A program made the position numbers and the translations under genes. A DNA stretch of 29,316 bases from Anaerolineales bacterium UBA7227 (GTDB lineage: Bacteria; Chloroflexota; Anaerolineae; Anaerolineales; Villigracilaceae), in NCBI GenBank assembly GCA_002473085.1, contig DKTP01000103.1, positions 1-29,316 on the forward strand, in the 5' to 3' direction. Numbering within the stretch: position 1 is the stretch's first letter; every line of letters starts with the position of its first letter. The notes below the pieces were generated by a model. That model had not been told where the DNA came from, ran no database searches, and saw nothing but the letters and a program-made list of their open reading frames with translations. Positions 16,254 through 23,591 of this stretch are shown piece by piece.

Positions 16254-17642
16254 TCACACCTGCCCTTGCGGACGGCGCAAGGGTTCGCTCATTCGCGTCA
16301 TTCGCGATAAAGATTCTACCAATATAGCATCCTGTTCTTCCAAGACAGTACGCGGATCGAAAAGGATTTTGTCGTTTTCGGTTCGGGCGACAATCGGCGG
16401 GTCGGACGCGCGCAGCCGCTTCAAAAACTTATCTGGATTTTTGACCGAGAGCGACAACACAAACGTGGGCATGGACTCGTCGGGGAGGCTGCCGCCGCCG
16501 ACGGTGGATTCGGACGCGGCGACCTCGCCCTGCCCGAGTCTCTCCCTCCACGCTTCCGCGCGGACCTTGACCGCGCGCTGCTCCATCGAGATCATCCTCC
16601 AGACGGGGACTTCGCGCGCCGCCTCGTCTTTGAGATAGTGCAGCAGCGTGGCGCCCAACGCGGCGAGACAGAGTTTATCCGCGCGGACGGCGCGCGCCAG
16701 CGGATGCCTTTTGATTTTATCGAGCAGGTCCTTCCTGCCGACGATGATCCCCGCCTGCGGACCGCCGAGCAGTTTGTCGCCCGAAAAGCAGACGAGGTCC
16801 GCGCCCGCGGCGAGGGATTCCTGCACAGTCGGTTCGTGACCGAGGCCAAATTTGGCGGTGTCGAGCAGCGCGCCCGAGCCGAGATCGTCCACGAACGGGA
16901 CGTGGAACCCGCGCGCCAGACTGGCGATCTTTTCGAGCGGAGGCTCCTCGGTGAAGCCGACGATCTTGAAATTGGAGCGGTGCGCCCGCAGGACCATCGC
17001 CGCGCCGTCGGTCAGCGCTTCTTTGTAATCTTTGAGATGCACTTTGTTCGTCGCGCCTACTTCGGCAAGTTTCGCGCCCGATTGCTTCATCACGTCGGGG
17101 ACGCGGAACGAGCCGCCGATCTCCACCAGCTGCGTCCGCGCGATGACGACGCGTTTGCCCTTTGCCAGCGCGGACAGGACCAGCAGGACCGCGCCCGCGT
17201 TGTTGTTGACGACCAGCGCCGATTCCGCGCCCGTCAATTTTTGCAGCAGGGCTTCGGCGTGAACCGTCCGCGAGCCGCGCCTGCCCGTGGCTAGGTCAAA
17301 TTCGAGGTTGGAGTAGCCGCGCGCCGCGAGGGTCATCGCGTCCAGCGCGGCGCGGCTCATGGGAGCGCGTCCGAGGTTGGTGTGGAGGATGACGCCCGTG
17401 GCGTTGACGACGGGCTGGAGCGTGGGACGCGTCCACTCGTCGAGGATCGCCTCGGCGCGGGAGACGAGGGAATCGCGCGGGGGCAGGTCAACGCCCGATT
17501 TGGCCGCGCCCCGCGCCTCGTCGAGGGAGAAGCGGAGGGCATCGAGGGCCAGGGGACGCCCGAAACGCGCGGCCAGGTCCGCGAGGCGCGGCGTCTGGAG
17601 GAGTTGTTCCACCGAGGGCAGGTCACGCAGGTTCGTCGTCAT
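16254..17642 (-). CDS. selA: L-seryl-tRNA(Sec) selenium transferase
   Basis: A 462-residue PLP enzyme that converts seryl-tRNA(Sec) to selenocysteyl-tRNA(Sec) using selenophosphate. The SelA-type N-terminal domain opens with LPSVEQLL. VVNATGVILHTNLGRAP (about 78-94) is the family signature. The PLP lysine is Lys290 in SGDKLLGGPQAG. The fold continues normally to VLEEQDAILVESL. The last 17 residues (446-462, beginning SRMTRMSEP) are encoded by the 9-base repeats and the hairpin, so the native C terminus may have been replaced. No selB, selD or tRNA-Sec is in the window. The start overlaps the upstream membrane-protein gene by 20 bases; GGAAG directly abuts the ATG, so translation probably depends on coupling. 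Confidence 0.95.
   Translation of the reverse strand: MTTNLRDLPSVEQLLQTPRLADLAARFGRPLALDALRFSLDEARGAAKSGVDLPPRDSLVSRAEAILDEWTRPTLQPVVNATGVILHTNLGRAPMSRAALDAMTLAARGYSNLEFDLATGRRGSRTVHAEALLQKLTGAESALVVNNNAGAVLLVLSALAKGKRVVIARTQLVEIGGSFRVPDVMKQSGAKLAEVGATNKVHLKDYKEALTDGAAMVLRAHRSNFKIVGFTEEPPLEKIASLARGFHVPFVDDLGSGALLDTAKFGLGHEPTVQESLAAGADLVCFSGDKLLGGPQAGIIVGRKDLLDKIKRHPLARAVRADKLCLAALGATLLHYLKDEAAREVPVWRMISMEQRAVKVRAEAWRERLGQGEVAASESTVGGGSLPDESMPTFVLSLSVKNPDKFLKRLRASDPPIVARTENDKILFDPRTVLEEQDAILVESLSRMTRMSEPLRRPQGQV
16263..16283. repeat. Perfect hairpin inside the selA 3' end
   Basis: CCCTTGCG (16263-16270) pairs with CGCAAGGG (16276-16283) around GACGG. It covers the last codons of selA and lies between selA and the GxxExxY start, so it may act as a transcription barrier or repeat end. 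Confidence 0.6.
16283..16305 (-). repeat. 9-base repeat, right border of the GxxExxY cassette
   Basis: On the minus strand GCGAAT recurs at 9-base spacing (ATTCGC at 16291-16296 and 16300-16305 on plus), with a degenerate third unit (GCGAAC) one base out of register. It is inverted relative to 15755-15790 and is translated as RMTRM in SelA. Confidence 0.7.
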
Positions 17643-18036
17643 CTTCCATTTTGGGAGCGACCCAGCGCGCCCGTTCGCGCAGTCGCAGGAGGGCTTCCAC
17701 GGCGATCAGCCCGAAGGCGAGGCCGAGGATCACGTAGACGTTGACGAGGCGCGCCAGTTGTAGCCAGGCGAGCGTCGCGCCGAAGACGCCCACCCAGAGC
17801 GCGCGGCGCACCAGCGTCTTCGGCTCCACCCGCTCCGAGGAGAAATATACGCCGATGAGGTAAACCACAGGGAAGGCGGTGGCGGTGAGGGCGACCGTCC
17901 ACAGCGCGAAGAAACCCCAGCGCGGCCAGACGGTGGGCAGGGTGTACGCCGCGAGGTAGTACAGTCCGCCCCAGCCGAGGAGCAGGAGAATCAGGTTTGG
18001 GAGAATGAACGGACGGAATGTGATCTTGGGCGACAT
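17623..18036 (-). CDS. Small four-helix membrane protein upstream of selA
   Basis: A 137-residue protein with four predicted transmembrane segments (about residues 12-30, 38-62, 78-97 and 98-117) and a charged tail ending MEDDDEPA. No catalytic motif or known family is recognised. ATG 18036 is chosen because a minus-strand TATAAT (18044-18049) ends 7 bases upstream, which would give a leaderless message; the reading frame continues upstream only into the divergent promoter region. Its last 20 bases overlap selA, implying co-transcription and translational coupling. A link to selenium metabolism is suggested only by position. Confidence 0.75.
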   Translation of the reverse strand: MSPKITFRPFILPNLILLLLGWGGLYYLAAYTLPTVWPRWGFFALWTVALTATAFPVVYLIGVYFSSERVEPKTLVRRALWVGVFGATLAWLQLARLVNVYVILGLAFGLIAVEALLRLRERARWVAPKMEDDDEPA

Positions 18037-18043
18037 CGGGTGA

Positions 18044-18049
18044 ATTATA
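18044..18049 (-). promoter_or_regulatory. -10 box of the membrane protein-selA operon
   Basis: GGTATAATTC on the minus strand, 7 bases before ATG 18036, predicting a leaderless operon mRNA. It lies back to back with the plus-strand -10 box at 18079-18084; the two boxes are about 30 bases apart, so their upstream elements overlap. Confidence 0.6.
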
Positions 18050-18078
18050 CCCGCTGGGAGCGCGGCGGGATAACTGGG

Positions 18079-18084
18079 TATAAT
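18079..18084 (+). promoter_or_regulatory. -10 box of the acetyl-CoA synthetase gene
   Basis: GGTATAATCTC with TATAAT at 18079-18084. The start would be near 18091, leaving a leader of about 24 bases that holds GGAG (18104-18107) ahead of ATG 18115. Confidence 0.65.
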
Positions 18085-18114
18085 CTCGCCAACTGCCATG
18101 ACCGGAGACCAACC

Positions 18115-20199
18115 ATGACGCTTCAAACTTTCTTCTCCCCGCGCGGCGTCGCCATCGTCGGCGCGTCGGCCGACCCGATGAAACTCGGCTACGGCGTGGC
18201 GCGCAATTTGATTCAGAGTCAATACACGGGCGCGGTGCATCTCGTCAACCCCAAAGGCGGGACGATCATGGGACGCGCCGTCTCGCGCTCGCTGGCCGAA
18301 GTCCCCGACCCGGTGGACCTGGCGGCGTTAATCGTCCCCGCAGCGGCCATGCCCGCCGCGCTCGCGGACTGCGCGGCGCGCGGCATCAAAGCCGCGATCA
18401 TCATGGCGGGCGGATTCCGCGAGATCGGCCCCTCCGGCGCGGCGCTGGAGGACGAAATCCTCCGCATCGCGCGCGAGAACGGGATCCGCATCATCGGCCC
18501 GAACTGCATCGGCCTGCTCGACACGCACTATCCGCTCGACACCACATTCCTGCCTCCGCCGCTCCCCGCGCCCGGCGACATCGGCTTCCTCTCGCATTCG
18601 GGCGCGTTCTGCGCCGCCATCATTGACTGGTCGCGCCAGCAGGGATTCTCGTTCTCGCGCCTCGTCAGCCTCGGCAACCAGACCGACGTCTCCGAGACCG
18701 ATCTGCTGCCCCTCATGGCCGCGGACGACCACACGCGCGTCCTCGCCATGTACATCGAGTCGCTGCCCGATGGGAAACGCTTCATCGAGGAGGCCCGTAA
18801 GATCACACGCCAAAAACCCATCGTGGCGCTCAAAGTCGGGCGCTCCGCCAGCGGACAGCGCGCGGCCGCCTCGCACACGGGCGCGCTGGCCGGCGCCGAC
18901 GCGGCCTACGAATCCGCGTTCAAAAAATCGGGCGTCCTGCGCGCCGACAGCGCCGAGGAACTCTTCGAATGGTCGCGCGCCCTGGCCTGGCTGCCCCTCC
19001 CCGCGGGCAGGCGCATGGCCGTCCTCACCAACGCGGGCGGACCGGGGGTGATGTCCGCCGATTTCATCGAAACGCACGGCATGTCGCTCGCGGAACTCTC
19101 CGCCGAGAGCCGCGACAAACTGCGCGCCCTCCTGCCTCCGGCCGCCAGCCTGCTCAACCCCGTGGACATGCTCTCCAGCGCCTCGCCGCACGAATACGCC
19201 GCCTGCCTGCAAATCCTGCTCGACGACCCCAACGTGGACGGCGTCCTCCTCGTCCTGCCGCCGCCGCCGATGCACTCCACCGAGTCGGTCGCTGATTCGC
19301 TCATCCCGCTGATTCGGGCCTCCGCCAAACCCGTCGCCATCGCGCTGATGGGAAGCAACCTCGTCCGCGAGGCCTGGCGCCGCTTCAACGCGGCGCGCAT
19401 CCCCACATACGACTTCCCCGAACGCGCCGCCTCGACTCTCGCCTGCCTGGCGCGCCGCGCCGAGTACATCCAGACTTTGGATTCCGACTCCGCGCCCGCC
19501 TCGACTCTCGACCACGCCGCGATCGACTCCCTGCTCGACGGGCGTCCCGCCTCCTGGCTGGACCCCGAAGCGGCCGACCGTTTACTGAGCGCGGCGCGCG
19601 TCCCGACCGCGCCCCTCAAACTGGCGCGCTCTGCGGACGAGGCCGCGTCGCTCGCGCGCGAACTGGGATTTCCGCTCGTCCTGAAAATCGCCAGCCCCGA
19701 CATCCTCCACAAATCGGACGCGGGCGGGATCTTCCTCAACTTGAACTCCCCCGAAGAAGTAAAAGAGTCTTTTACTCTGGCTATCCGCAACGCCCAAAAC
19801 GCCAACCCGTCCGCGCGGATCGAGGGCTGTCACCTCCAGCGGATGATCGGCGCGGGACAGGAGGTCATCCTCGGGTCCACGCGCGATCCGCAGTTCGGTC
19901 CGCTGGTCATGTTCGGATCGGGCGGGATTGACGTCGAAGGGTTGAAGGACGTCGCTTTTTGCCTCGCCCCGTTGACGGTGCGCGAGGCCGAGGCGTTGAT
20001 GGACAAAACCTGGGCGGGGAAAAAACTGAACGGCTGGCGCTCCATCCCGCCCGCGGACCGCGGCGCCGTCCGCGAGATATTGCTGAAACTCGCGGAACTC
20101 GTCCAGCGGCATCCCGAGATCGCGGAGATCGAGATCAATCCCCTGCGCGTTTTGGAACAGGGCGCGGTGGCGGTGGACGCGAGAGTCAGGGTGGGTTGA
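18115..20199 (+). CDS. ADP-forming acetate/acyl-CoA ligase, fused alpha-beta subunits
   Basis: A 694-residue single-chain NDP-forming acyl-CoA synthetase. From the N terminus it has a CoA-binding domain (SPRGVAIVGASADPMKLGYG), two succinyl-CoA-ligase-like domains with the phosphorylated-type histidine His254 in ASHTGALAG, then a beta-type ATP-grasp domain from about residue 480. There His532 in LHKSDAGG is the histidine proposed to relay phosphate. In this family acyl-CoA is converted to the free acid while ADP becomes ATP, a fermentative energy step. No GNAT domain is attached, unlike Pat-type regulators. GGAG seven bases before ATG 18115 sets the start. The YqeC fusion gene follows after 5 bases, suggesting one transcript. 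Confidence 0.93.
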   Translation: MTLQTFFSPRGVAIVGASADPMKLGYGVARNLIQSQYTGAVHLVNPKGGTIMGRAVSRSLAEVPDPVDLAALIVPAAAMPAALADCAARGIKAAIIMAGGFREIGPSGAALEDEILRIARENGIRIIGPNCIGLLDTHYPLDTTFLPPPLPAPGDIGFLSHSGAFCAAIIDWSRQQGFSFSRLVSLGNQTDVSETDLLPLMAADDHTRVLAMYIESLPDGKRFIEEARKITRQKPIVALKVGRSASGQRAAASHTGALAGADAAYESAFKKSGVLRADSAEELFEWSRALAWLPLPAGRRMAVLTNAGGPGVMSADFIETHGMSLAELSAESRDKLRALLPPAASLLNPVDMLSSASPHEYAACLQILLDDPNVDGVLLVLPPPPMHSTESVADSLIPLIRASAKPVAIALMGSNLVREAWRRFNAARIPTYDFPERAASTLACLARRAEYIQTLDSDSAPASTLDHAAIDSLLDGRPASWLDPEAADRLLSAARVPTAPLKLARSADEAASLARELGFPLVLKIASPDILHKSDAGGIFLNLNSPEEVKESFTLAIRNAQNANPSARIEGCHLQRMIGAGQEVILGSTRDPQFGPLVMFGSGGIDVEGLKDVAFCLAPLTVREAEALMDKTWAGKKLNGWRSIPPADRGAVREILLKLAELVQRHPEIAEIEINPLRVLEQGAVAVDARVRVG

Positions 20200-20204
20200 G
20201 CGCG

Positions 20205-21527
20205 ATGCAACTCCAGCGCGCGCTGCGTCTCCATTCGGATTTTAAGACGGAGGGAAAGGGCGCGGTCGCGTTCGTCGGCGCGGGCGGCAAGACGACCGCG
20301 ATGTTTCGCCTGGCGCGGGAACTGGCCGCGTCGTCCGTCGTCGTCGCCGCGACGACTCACCTCGGCACGTGGCAGATTCCGCTGGCGGACCGGCACGTCA
20401 TAGCCGAATCTCCCGAGGAGATCGGCGAGATTCCAAAAGGCGTCACGCTGGTCACAGAGCGGATCGAAGGAGATCGAACCCAGCCCGTAAGCGCCAGCGT
20501 ATTATCCTGGCTGCGCGAGGAGACCCAAAGTCGCGGCGTTCCCTTGCTCATCGAAGCGGACGGGGCGCGGCAAAAGCCGTTGAAGGCTCCCGCCGCGCAC
20601 GAACCGCCCATCCCCGATTTCGCGGAGACGGTCGTCGTGGTGGCGGGGTTGAGCGGACTGGGAAAACCCATCACGGAGGAGTTCGTTTTCCGCGCCGAGA
20701 AATTCCGCGAACTGAGCGGCGCGACGGAAGGCAAATCGGTCACGCCAGAGATTTTGAGGCGCGTATTGGCCAATCCCGAAGGCGGGCTGAAAAATATCCC
20801 AACGCGCGCAAGGAAAATCGCTTTGCTCAATCAGGCGGACGCGCCCGAACTTCAATCCATCGGCGGGAAATTGGCGCGGGAGTTGCTGGCTCCATTCGAC
20901 GCGGCGATCGTCGGCTCGGCGCAGCGCGGCGACTTCCACGCGTTCGAGCGGACGGCGGGAATCGTCCTGGCGGCGGGCGAATCGACGCGCTTTGGTCAGC
21001 CCAAACAATTGCTGGACTGGAAGGGCGAACCGTTCGTGAGACGAATCGTCGAGACCGCGCTGGCCGCGGGGCTCGCTCCAGTGGTCGTCGTGACGGGGTC
21101 GAACGCGGAGGCGGTCGAGAACGCGGTCCGCGGCCTGGATATGAAGATCGTCCGCAACGCGGCCTGGCAAAGCGGACAGGCGAGTTCCATCGTCGCGGGA
21201 GTCGCGTCGCTGCCTGAAAATATCGGAGGCTGTTTGTTTTTGCTGGCAGACCAGCCGCAGGTCGGGACGGAGATCATCCACGCGCTGACGGAGTCGCGCG
21301 CGCGGAATCTCTCCCCCGTCATCGCGCCGTTGGTAATGGAAGAACGCCGCGCCAATCCCGTGCTATTCGACCGCGTCACTTTCGCGGACCTGCTCCAATT
21401 GAAAGGCGACGTTGGCGGGCGCGCCATCTTCCACAAATACAAAGTGGACTATCTGCCCTGGCACGATGAGACTTTACTGCTGGACGTAGACACGCCCGAA
21501 GATTACGAAAGGCTGCGGCGTTTATAG
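20205..21527 (+). CDS. YqeC-MocA fusion: selenium cofactor protein joined to a nucleotidyltransferase
   Basis: A 440-residue two-domain protein. Residues about 1-248 match YqeC: the P-loop-like VAFVGAGGKTT (about 21-31), ATTHLG and the signature EADGARQKPLKAPAAHEPPIP. YqeC genes accompany selenium-dependent molybdenum hydroxylases. Residues about 250-440 are a MocA/MobA-like nucleotidyltransferase with LAAGESTRFGQPKQLL (NTP-binding glycine-rich loop), FLLADQPQV (metal-binding Asp) and the terminal DVDTPEDYERL. Such domains attach CMP or GMP to molybdopterin. The fusion implies the two act in one maturation step. ATG 20205 is five bases after the previous stop with only a weak ribosome site, so translation is probably coupled. 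Confidence 0.88.
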   Translation: MQLQRALRLHSDFKTEGKGAVAFVGAGGKTTAMFRLARELAASSVVVAATTHLGTWQIPLADRHVIAESPEEIGEIPKGVTLVTERIEGDRTQPVSASVLSWLREETQSRGVPLLIEADGARQKPLKAPAAHEPPIPDFAETVVVVAGLSGLGKPITEEFVFRAEKFRELSGATEGKSVTPEILRRVLANPEGGLKNIPTRARKIALLNQADAPELQSIGGKLARELLAPFDAAIVGSAQRGDFHAFERTAGIVLAAGESTRFGQPKQLLDWKGEPFVRRIVETALAAGLAPVVVVTGSNAEAVENAVRGLDMKIVRNAAWQSGQASSIVAGVASLPENIGGCLFLLADQPQVGTEIIHALTESRARNLSPVIAPLVMEERRANPVLFDRVTFADLLQLKGDVGGRAIFHKYKVDYLPWHDETLLLDVDTPEDYERLRRL

Positions 21528-21559
21528 GCTTCGCTGAAGAAGCGCGCCGCTGGACAAAC

Positions 21560-22147
21560 ATGATCATTGCCGTCATTCTCGCCGCAGGACGATCCATTCG
21601 CATGGGACAGCCGAAGATGCTGCTGCCGTGGGGAGAAACGACCGTGCTTGGACAGGTCATCGAGACGGTCCGGCGCGCGGGCGTGGAGGAGATCGTCGTG
21701 GTCACGGGCGGGGCAAGGGAGGCGGTGGAGCGGTTGGCGGCCAGTTACCAGGCGCGGACCGCGTTCAACGAGGATTTCGAATCGGGCGAGATGCTATCGT
21801 CGTTACAGACGGGGTTAATGGAGGCGCGCAATAATCCGTCGGCGGCGGGAGCGCTGATCGTCCTCGGCGACCAGCCGCAGGTCGAGGAGCGAAGCGTGCG
21901 CGCGGTGGCGAGTCGCTTCGAGGCGGGACGCGTCCGCCTCGTCGTGCCGAGTTATCGGATGCGGCGCGGACATCCCTGGCTGGCGGCGCGCCCGCTGTGG
22001 GAGGAGATCCTGCAAATGCGTCCGCCCGAAACGCCGCGCGATTTCCTGAACCGTCACGCGGACGAGATCGAATACGTGGAAGCGGGGACGCCGTCCATCT
22101 TCGCGGACCTCGATACGCCCGAGGATTACTTGCAATCGAAGCCATAA
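21560..22147 (+). CDS. MocA-like molybdenum cofactor nucleotidyltransferase
   Basis: A 195-residue stand-alone relative of the C-terminal domain of the preceding gene. It has LAAGRSIRMGQPKMLLPWG (about 8-26), VLGDQPQVEE (about 99-108) and the closing FADLDTPEDY. These are the donor-binding loop, metal-binding Asp and C-terminal motif of MobA/MocA enzymes, which activate molybdopterin by adding a nucleotide; the choice of CTP or GTP cannot be read safely. It lies 32 bases after the fusion gene on the same strand. Two such domains in tandem suggest different nucleotide or target-enzyme preferences. No target hydroxylase is in the window. Confidence 0.88.
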   Translation: MIIAVILAAGRSIRMGQPKMLLPWGETTVLGQVIETVRRAGVEEIVVVTGGAREAVERLAASYQARTAFNEDFESGEMLSSLQTGLMEARNNPSAAGALIVLGDQPQVEERSVRAVASRFEAGRVRLVVPSYRMRRGHPWLAARPLWEEILQMRPPETPRDFLNRHADEIEYVEAGTPSIFADLDTPEDYLQSKP

Positions 22148-22158
22148 CGTGCTATGCT
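22130..22158 (+). promoter_or_regulatory. Promoter of the small helical protein gene
   Basis: TTGCAA (22130-22135), a 17-base spacer and TATGCT (22153-22158). Transcription would begin near 22165, right before AAAGGAGGT (22168-22176), the strongest ribosome site in the window. The -35 box lies inside the end of the preceding gene. Confidence 0.65.
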
Positions 22159-22180
22159 GATGGTGGGAAAGGAGGTCGCC

Positions 22181-22456
22181 ATGTCCGAACTATCGTTGAT
22201 CGCTGAAGAGATCCGCGAAGCCATGACCACCCTCGAAAAAACCCAGGAGGCGGGCAACCATTTGGTCGAGGATTTGACCGAGGAAAACTATGCAGCCTTT
22301 CTGTCGCAGATGTCGGAAATGTGCGAGCGTTTGCAACGGTTGAAGCAGATGCTCGCCCGAGGAGACGCGGTGGCGTCCGACGAGCTGGCAGGCGCGCTTG
22401 CCCGTTCCTTCGATCTCCCCGAGTCCGAATACCGCCGCGTCGACGCGCACGGATAA
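22181..22456 (+). CDS. Small charged helical protein of unknown function
   Basis: A 91-residue soluble protein, almost entirely predicted helix, rich in Glu, Leu, Met and Arg, with heptad-like spacing between about residues 25 and 60 suggesting a coiled coil or helical hairpin. No signal peptide, Cys motif or known family is recognised. ATG 22181 is strongly supported by AAAGGAGGT five bases upstream; an in-frame ATG at 22154 lies within the -10 region. It has its own promoter and terminator-like stem, so it is a single-gene unit. The perfect ribosome site suggests high expression. Confidence 0.75.
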   Translation: MSELSLIAEEIREAMTTLEKTQEAGNHLVEDLTEENYAAFLSQMSEMCERLQRLKQMLARGDAVASDELAGALARSFDLPESEYRRVDAHG

Positions 22457-22460
22457 GGCG

Positions 22461-22486
22461 TAGGCCGGGCCGAGAGGTCCGGCCTA
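22461..22486 (+). terminator. Stem-loop with GNRA loop after the small protein gene
   Basis: TAGGCCGG (22461-22468) pairs with CCGGCCTA (22479-22486). The inner bases also pair (one G-T wobble), giving an 11-pair stem closed by a GAGA tetraloop. Only a weak T-rich tail follows, but position and strength fit a terminator. Confidence 0.7.
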
Positions 22487-22512
22487 TATCATATGCCGGG
22501 CATGAACGAGGT

Positions 22513-22540
22513 TTGCAATTCCGGCTACGCGTGATAAACT
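22513..22540 (+). promoter_or_regulatory. Promoter of the diacylglycerol-kinase-like gene
   Basis: TTGCAA (22513-22518), a 16-base spacer and TAAACT (22535-22540). The leader contains AAAGAGGAG (22559-22567) before ATG 22576. Confidence 0.55.
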
Positions 22541-22575
22541 CGCCGCAACTTTTGAGCCAAAGAGGAGACGGCGAG

Positions 22576-23526
22576 ATGAAATATTACGTCATTGTAAATC
22601 CCACCTCGGGACGCGGCCACGCGGGGAAAGTCATTCCGCAGATCGAGGCTCTGCTCCGTTCGTTTGATCTCGATTTTGAACTGGTCCGCACCGAACGTCC
22701 CTGGCACGCGGCCGACCTGGCCGAGGGCGCGGCGCGCGCGGGCTTCGACGCGGTCGTCACCGCCAGCGGCGACGGGACCGCGAACGAGGCCATCAACGGT
22801 TTGATGCGGGCGCGGGCGGCGGGATACAACCACACCGCCTTCAGCGTCCTGCCCGTCGGGACGGGAAACGACATGAACTACGGGCTGGGGCATCATCACG
22901 GACTGGAAGACGGCGTGCGCGCGCTGGCGGAAAATCGCCGCCGCAAAATTGACGTGGGGATGGCGCGCGGCGGCGACTATCCCGAGGGACGTTATTTCGC
23001 CAACGGCGTGGGGATCGGGTTCGACGCCATGGTGGGCTTCGAGGCGATCAAAGTCCAGTGGGCGACGGGACTCATCCCCTATCTGGTCGGCGTGACGAAA
23101 ACCATCTTTCTCTATTTCAACGCGCCGAAGGTGGAGATCACGCTGGACGACAAATCCTTCGTCCAGCCTTCGCTGATGACTTCGATCATGAACGGGCGGC
23201 GCATGGGCGGCGGATTTATGATGGCTCCCGACGGTTCTCCCGACGACGGCTGGCTGGACTTCTGCATCGCGTCGGAGGCCTCGCGCCTGCGGCTGTTCCA
23301 ACTCATCCCATATTTTTTGAAGGGGACGCAAGCCACGCAGCCCGAAGTGAAGATGTACCGCGCCCGCAAGGCGAAGATCCGCGCGCTGGACGGCGGGACG
23401 CTCCCCGCGCACGCGGACGGCGAGATGCTGTGCGTGAACGGGAAGGAACTGGAGATCGAGTTGTTCCCGTCCGCGCTGGAGTTTGTGACGCTGGAATCTG
23501 AAGGCCCCGCGCCCAGCCGAAAGTAG
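22576..23526 (+). CDS. Diacylglycerol kinase family lipid kinase (DagK/YegS-like)
   Basis: A 316-residue cytoplasmic or membrane-peripheral kinase. The N-terminal catalytic domain has VNPTSGRGHAGK (about 7-18), the nucleotide-binding SGDGTANE with Gly65-Asp66-Gly67-Thr68, and PVGTGNDMNYG. The C-terminal beta-sandwich has NGVGIGFDAMVG and the HADGE segment typical of the family. It should phosphorylate diacylglycerol or a related lipid alcohol, feeding phosphatidate synthesis. A ribosome site AAAGAGGAG supports ATG 22576; the frame stays open upstream into the previous gene. The final codons (SRK-stop) lie within a palindrome at 23517-23535. The acyltransferase gene follows 65 bases downstream. 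Confidence 0.92.
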   Translation: MKYYVIVNPTSGRGHAGKVIPQIEALLRSFDLDFELVRTERPWHAADLAEGAARAGFDAVVTASGDGTANEAINGLMRARAAGYNHTAFSVLPVGTGNDMNYGLGHHHGLEDGVRALAENRRRKIDVGMARGGDYPEGRYFANGVGIGFDAMVGFEAIKVQWATGLIPYLVGVTKTIFLYFNAPKVEITLDDKSFVQPSLMTSIMNGRRMGGGFMMAPDGSPDDGWLDFCIASEASRLRLFQLIPYFLKGTQATQPEVKMYRARKAKIRALDGGTLPAHADGEMLCVNGKELEIELFPSALEFVTLESEGPAPSRK

Positions 23527-23587
23527 AACTTTCGGACTCCCGGTCCCGCAACTTTCGGATTCCCCCACACACACAACTTTCGGATTC
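23517..23587 (+). repeat. Palindrome and three tandem AACTTTCGGAYTC repeats
   Basis: CCGAAAGT (23517-23524) pairs perfectly with ACTTTCGG (23528-23535) around AGA; the stop codon of the kinase gene falls at its loop edge. AACTTTCGGAYTC is repeated at 23527-23539, 23550-23562 and 23575-23587. The last copy ends five bases before the acyltransferase ATG, where a Shine-Dalgarno would normally sit. A similar inverted repeat is at 921-939. Confidence 0.75.
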
Positions 23588-23591
23588 TCGC

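Noticed and set aside
15755..16305. Insertion sequence or integron cassette
   Set aside because: There is no transposase, integrase, attC-like site or clear target duplication; only inverted short repeat arrays are seen, so it is reported as a possible cassette instead.
16254..17642. In-window selenocysteine machinery beyond selA (selB, selD, tRNA-Sec) or a UGA-containing selenoprotein
   Set aside because: No such genes and no long tRNA-like fold were found; all supported genes end in ordinary stops without readthrough homology.
18098..18100. Alternative ATG start for the acetyl-CoA synthetase gene
   Set aside because: It is out of frame with the CoA-binding domain; ATG 18115 is in frame and preceded by GGAG.
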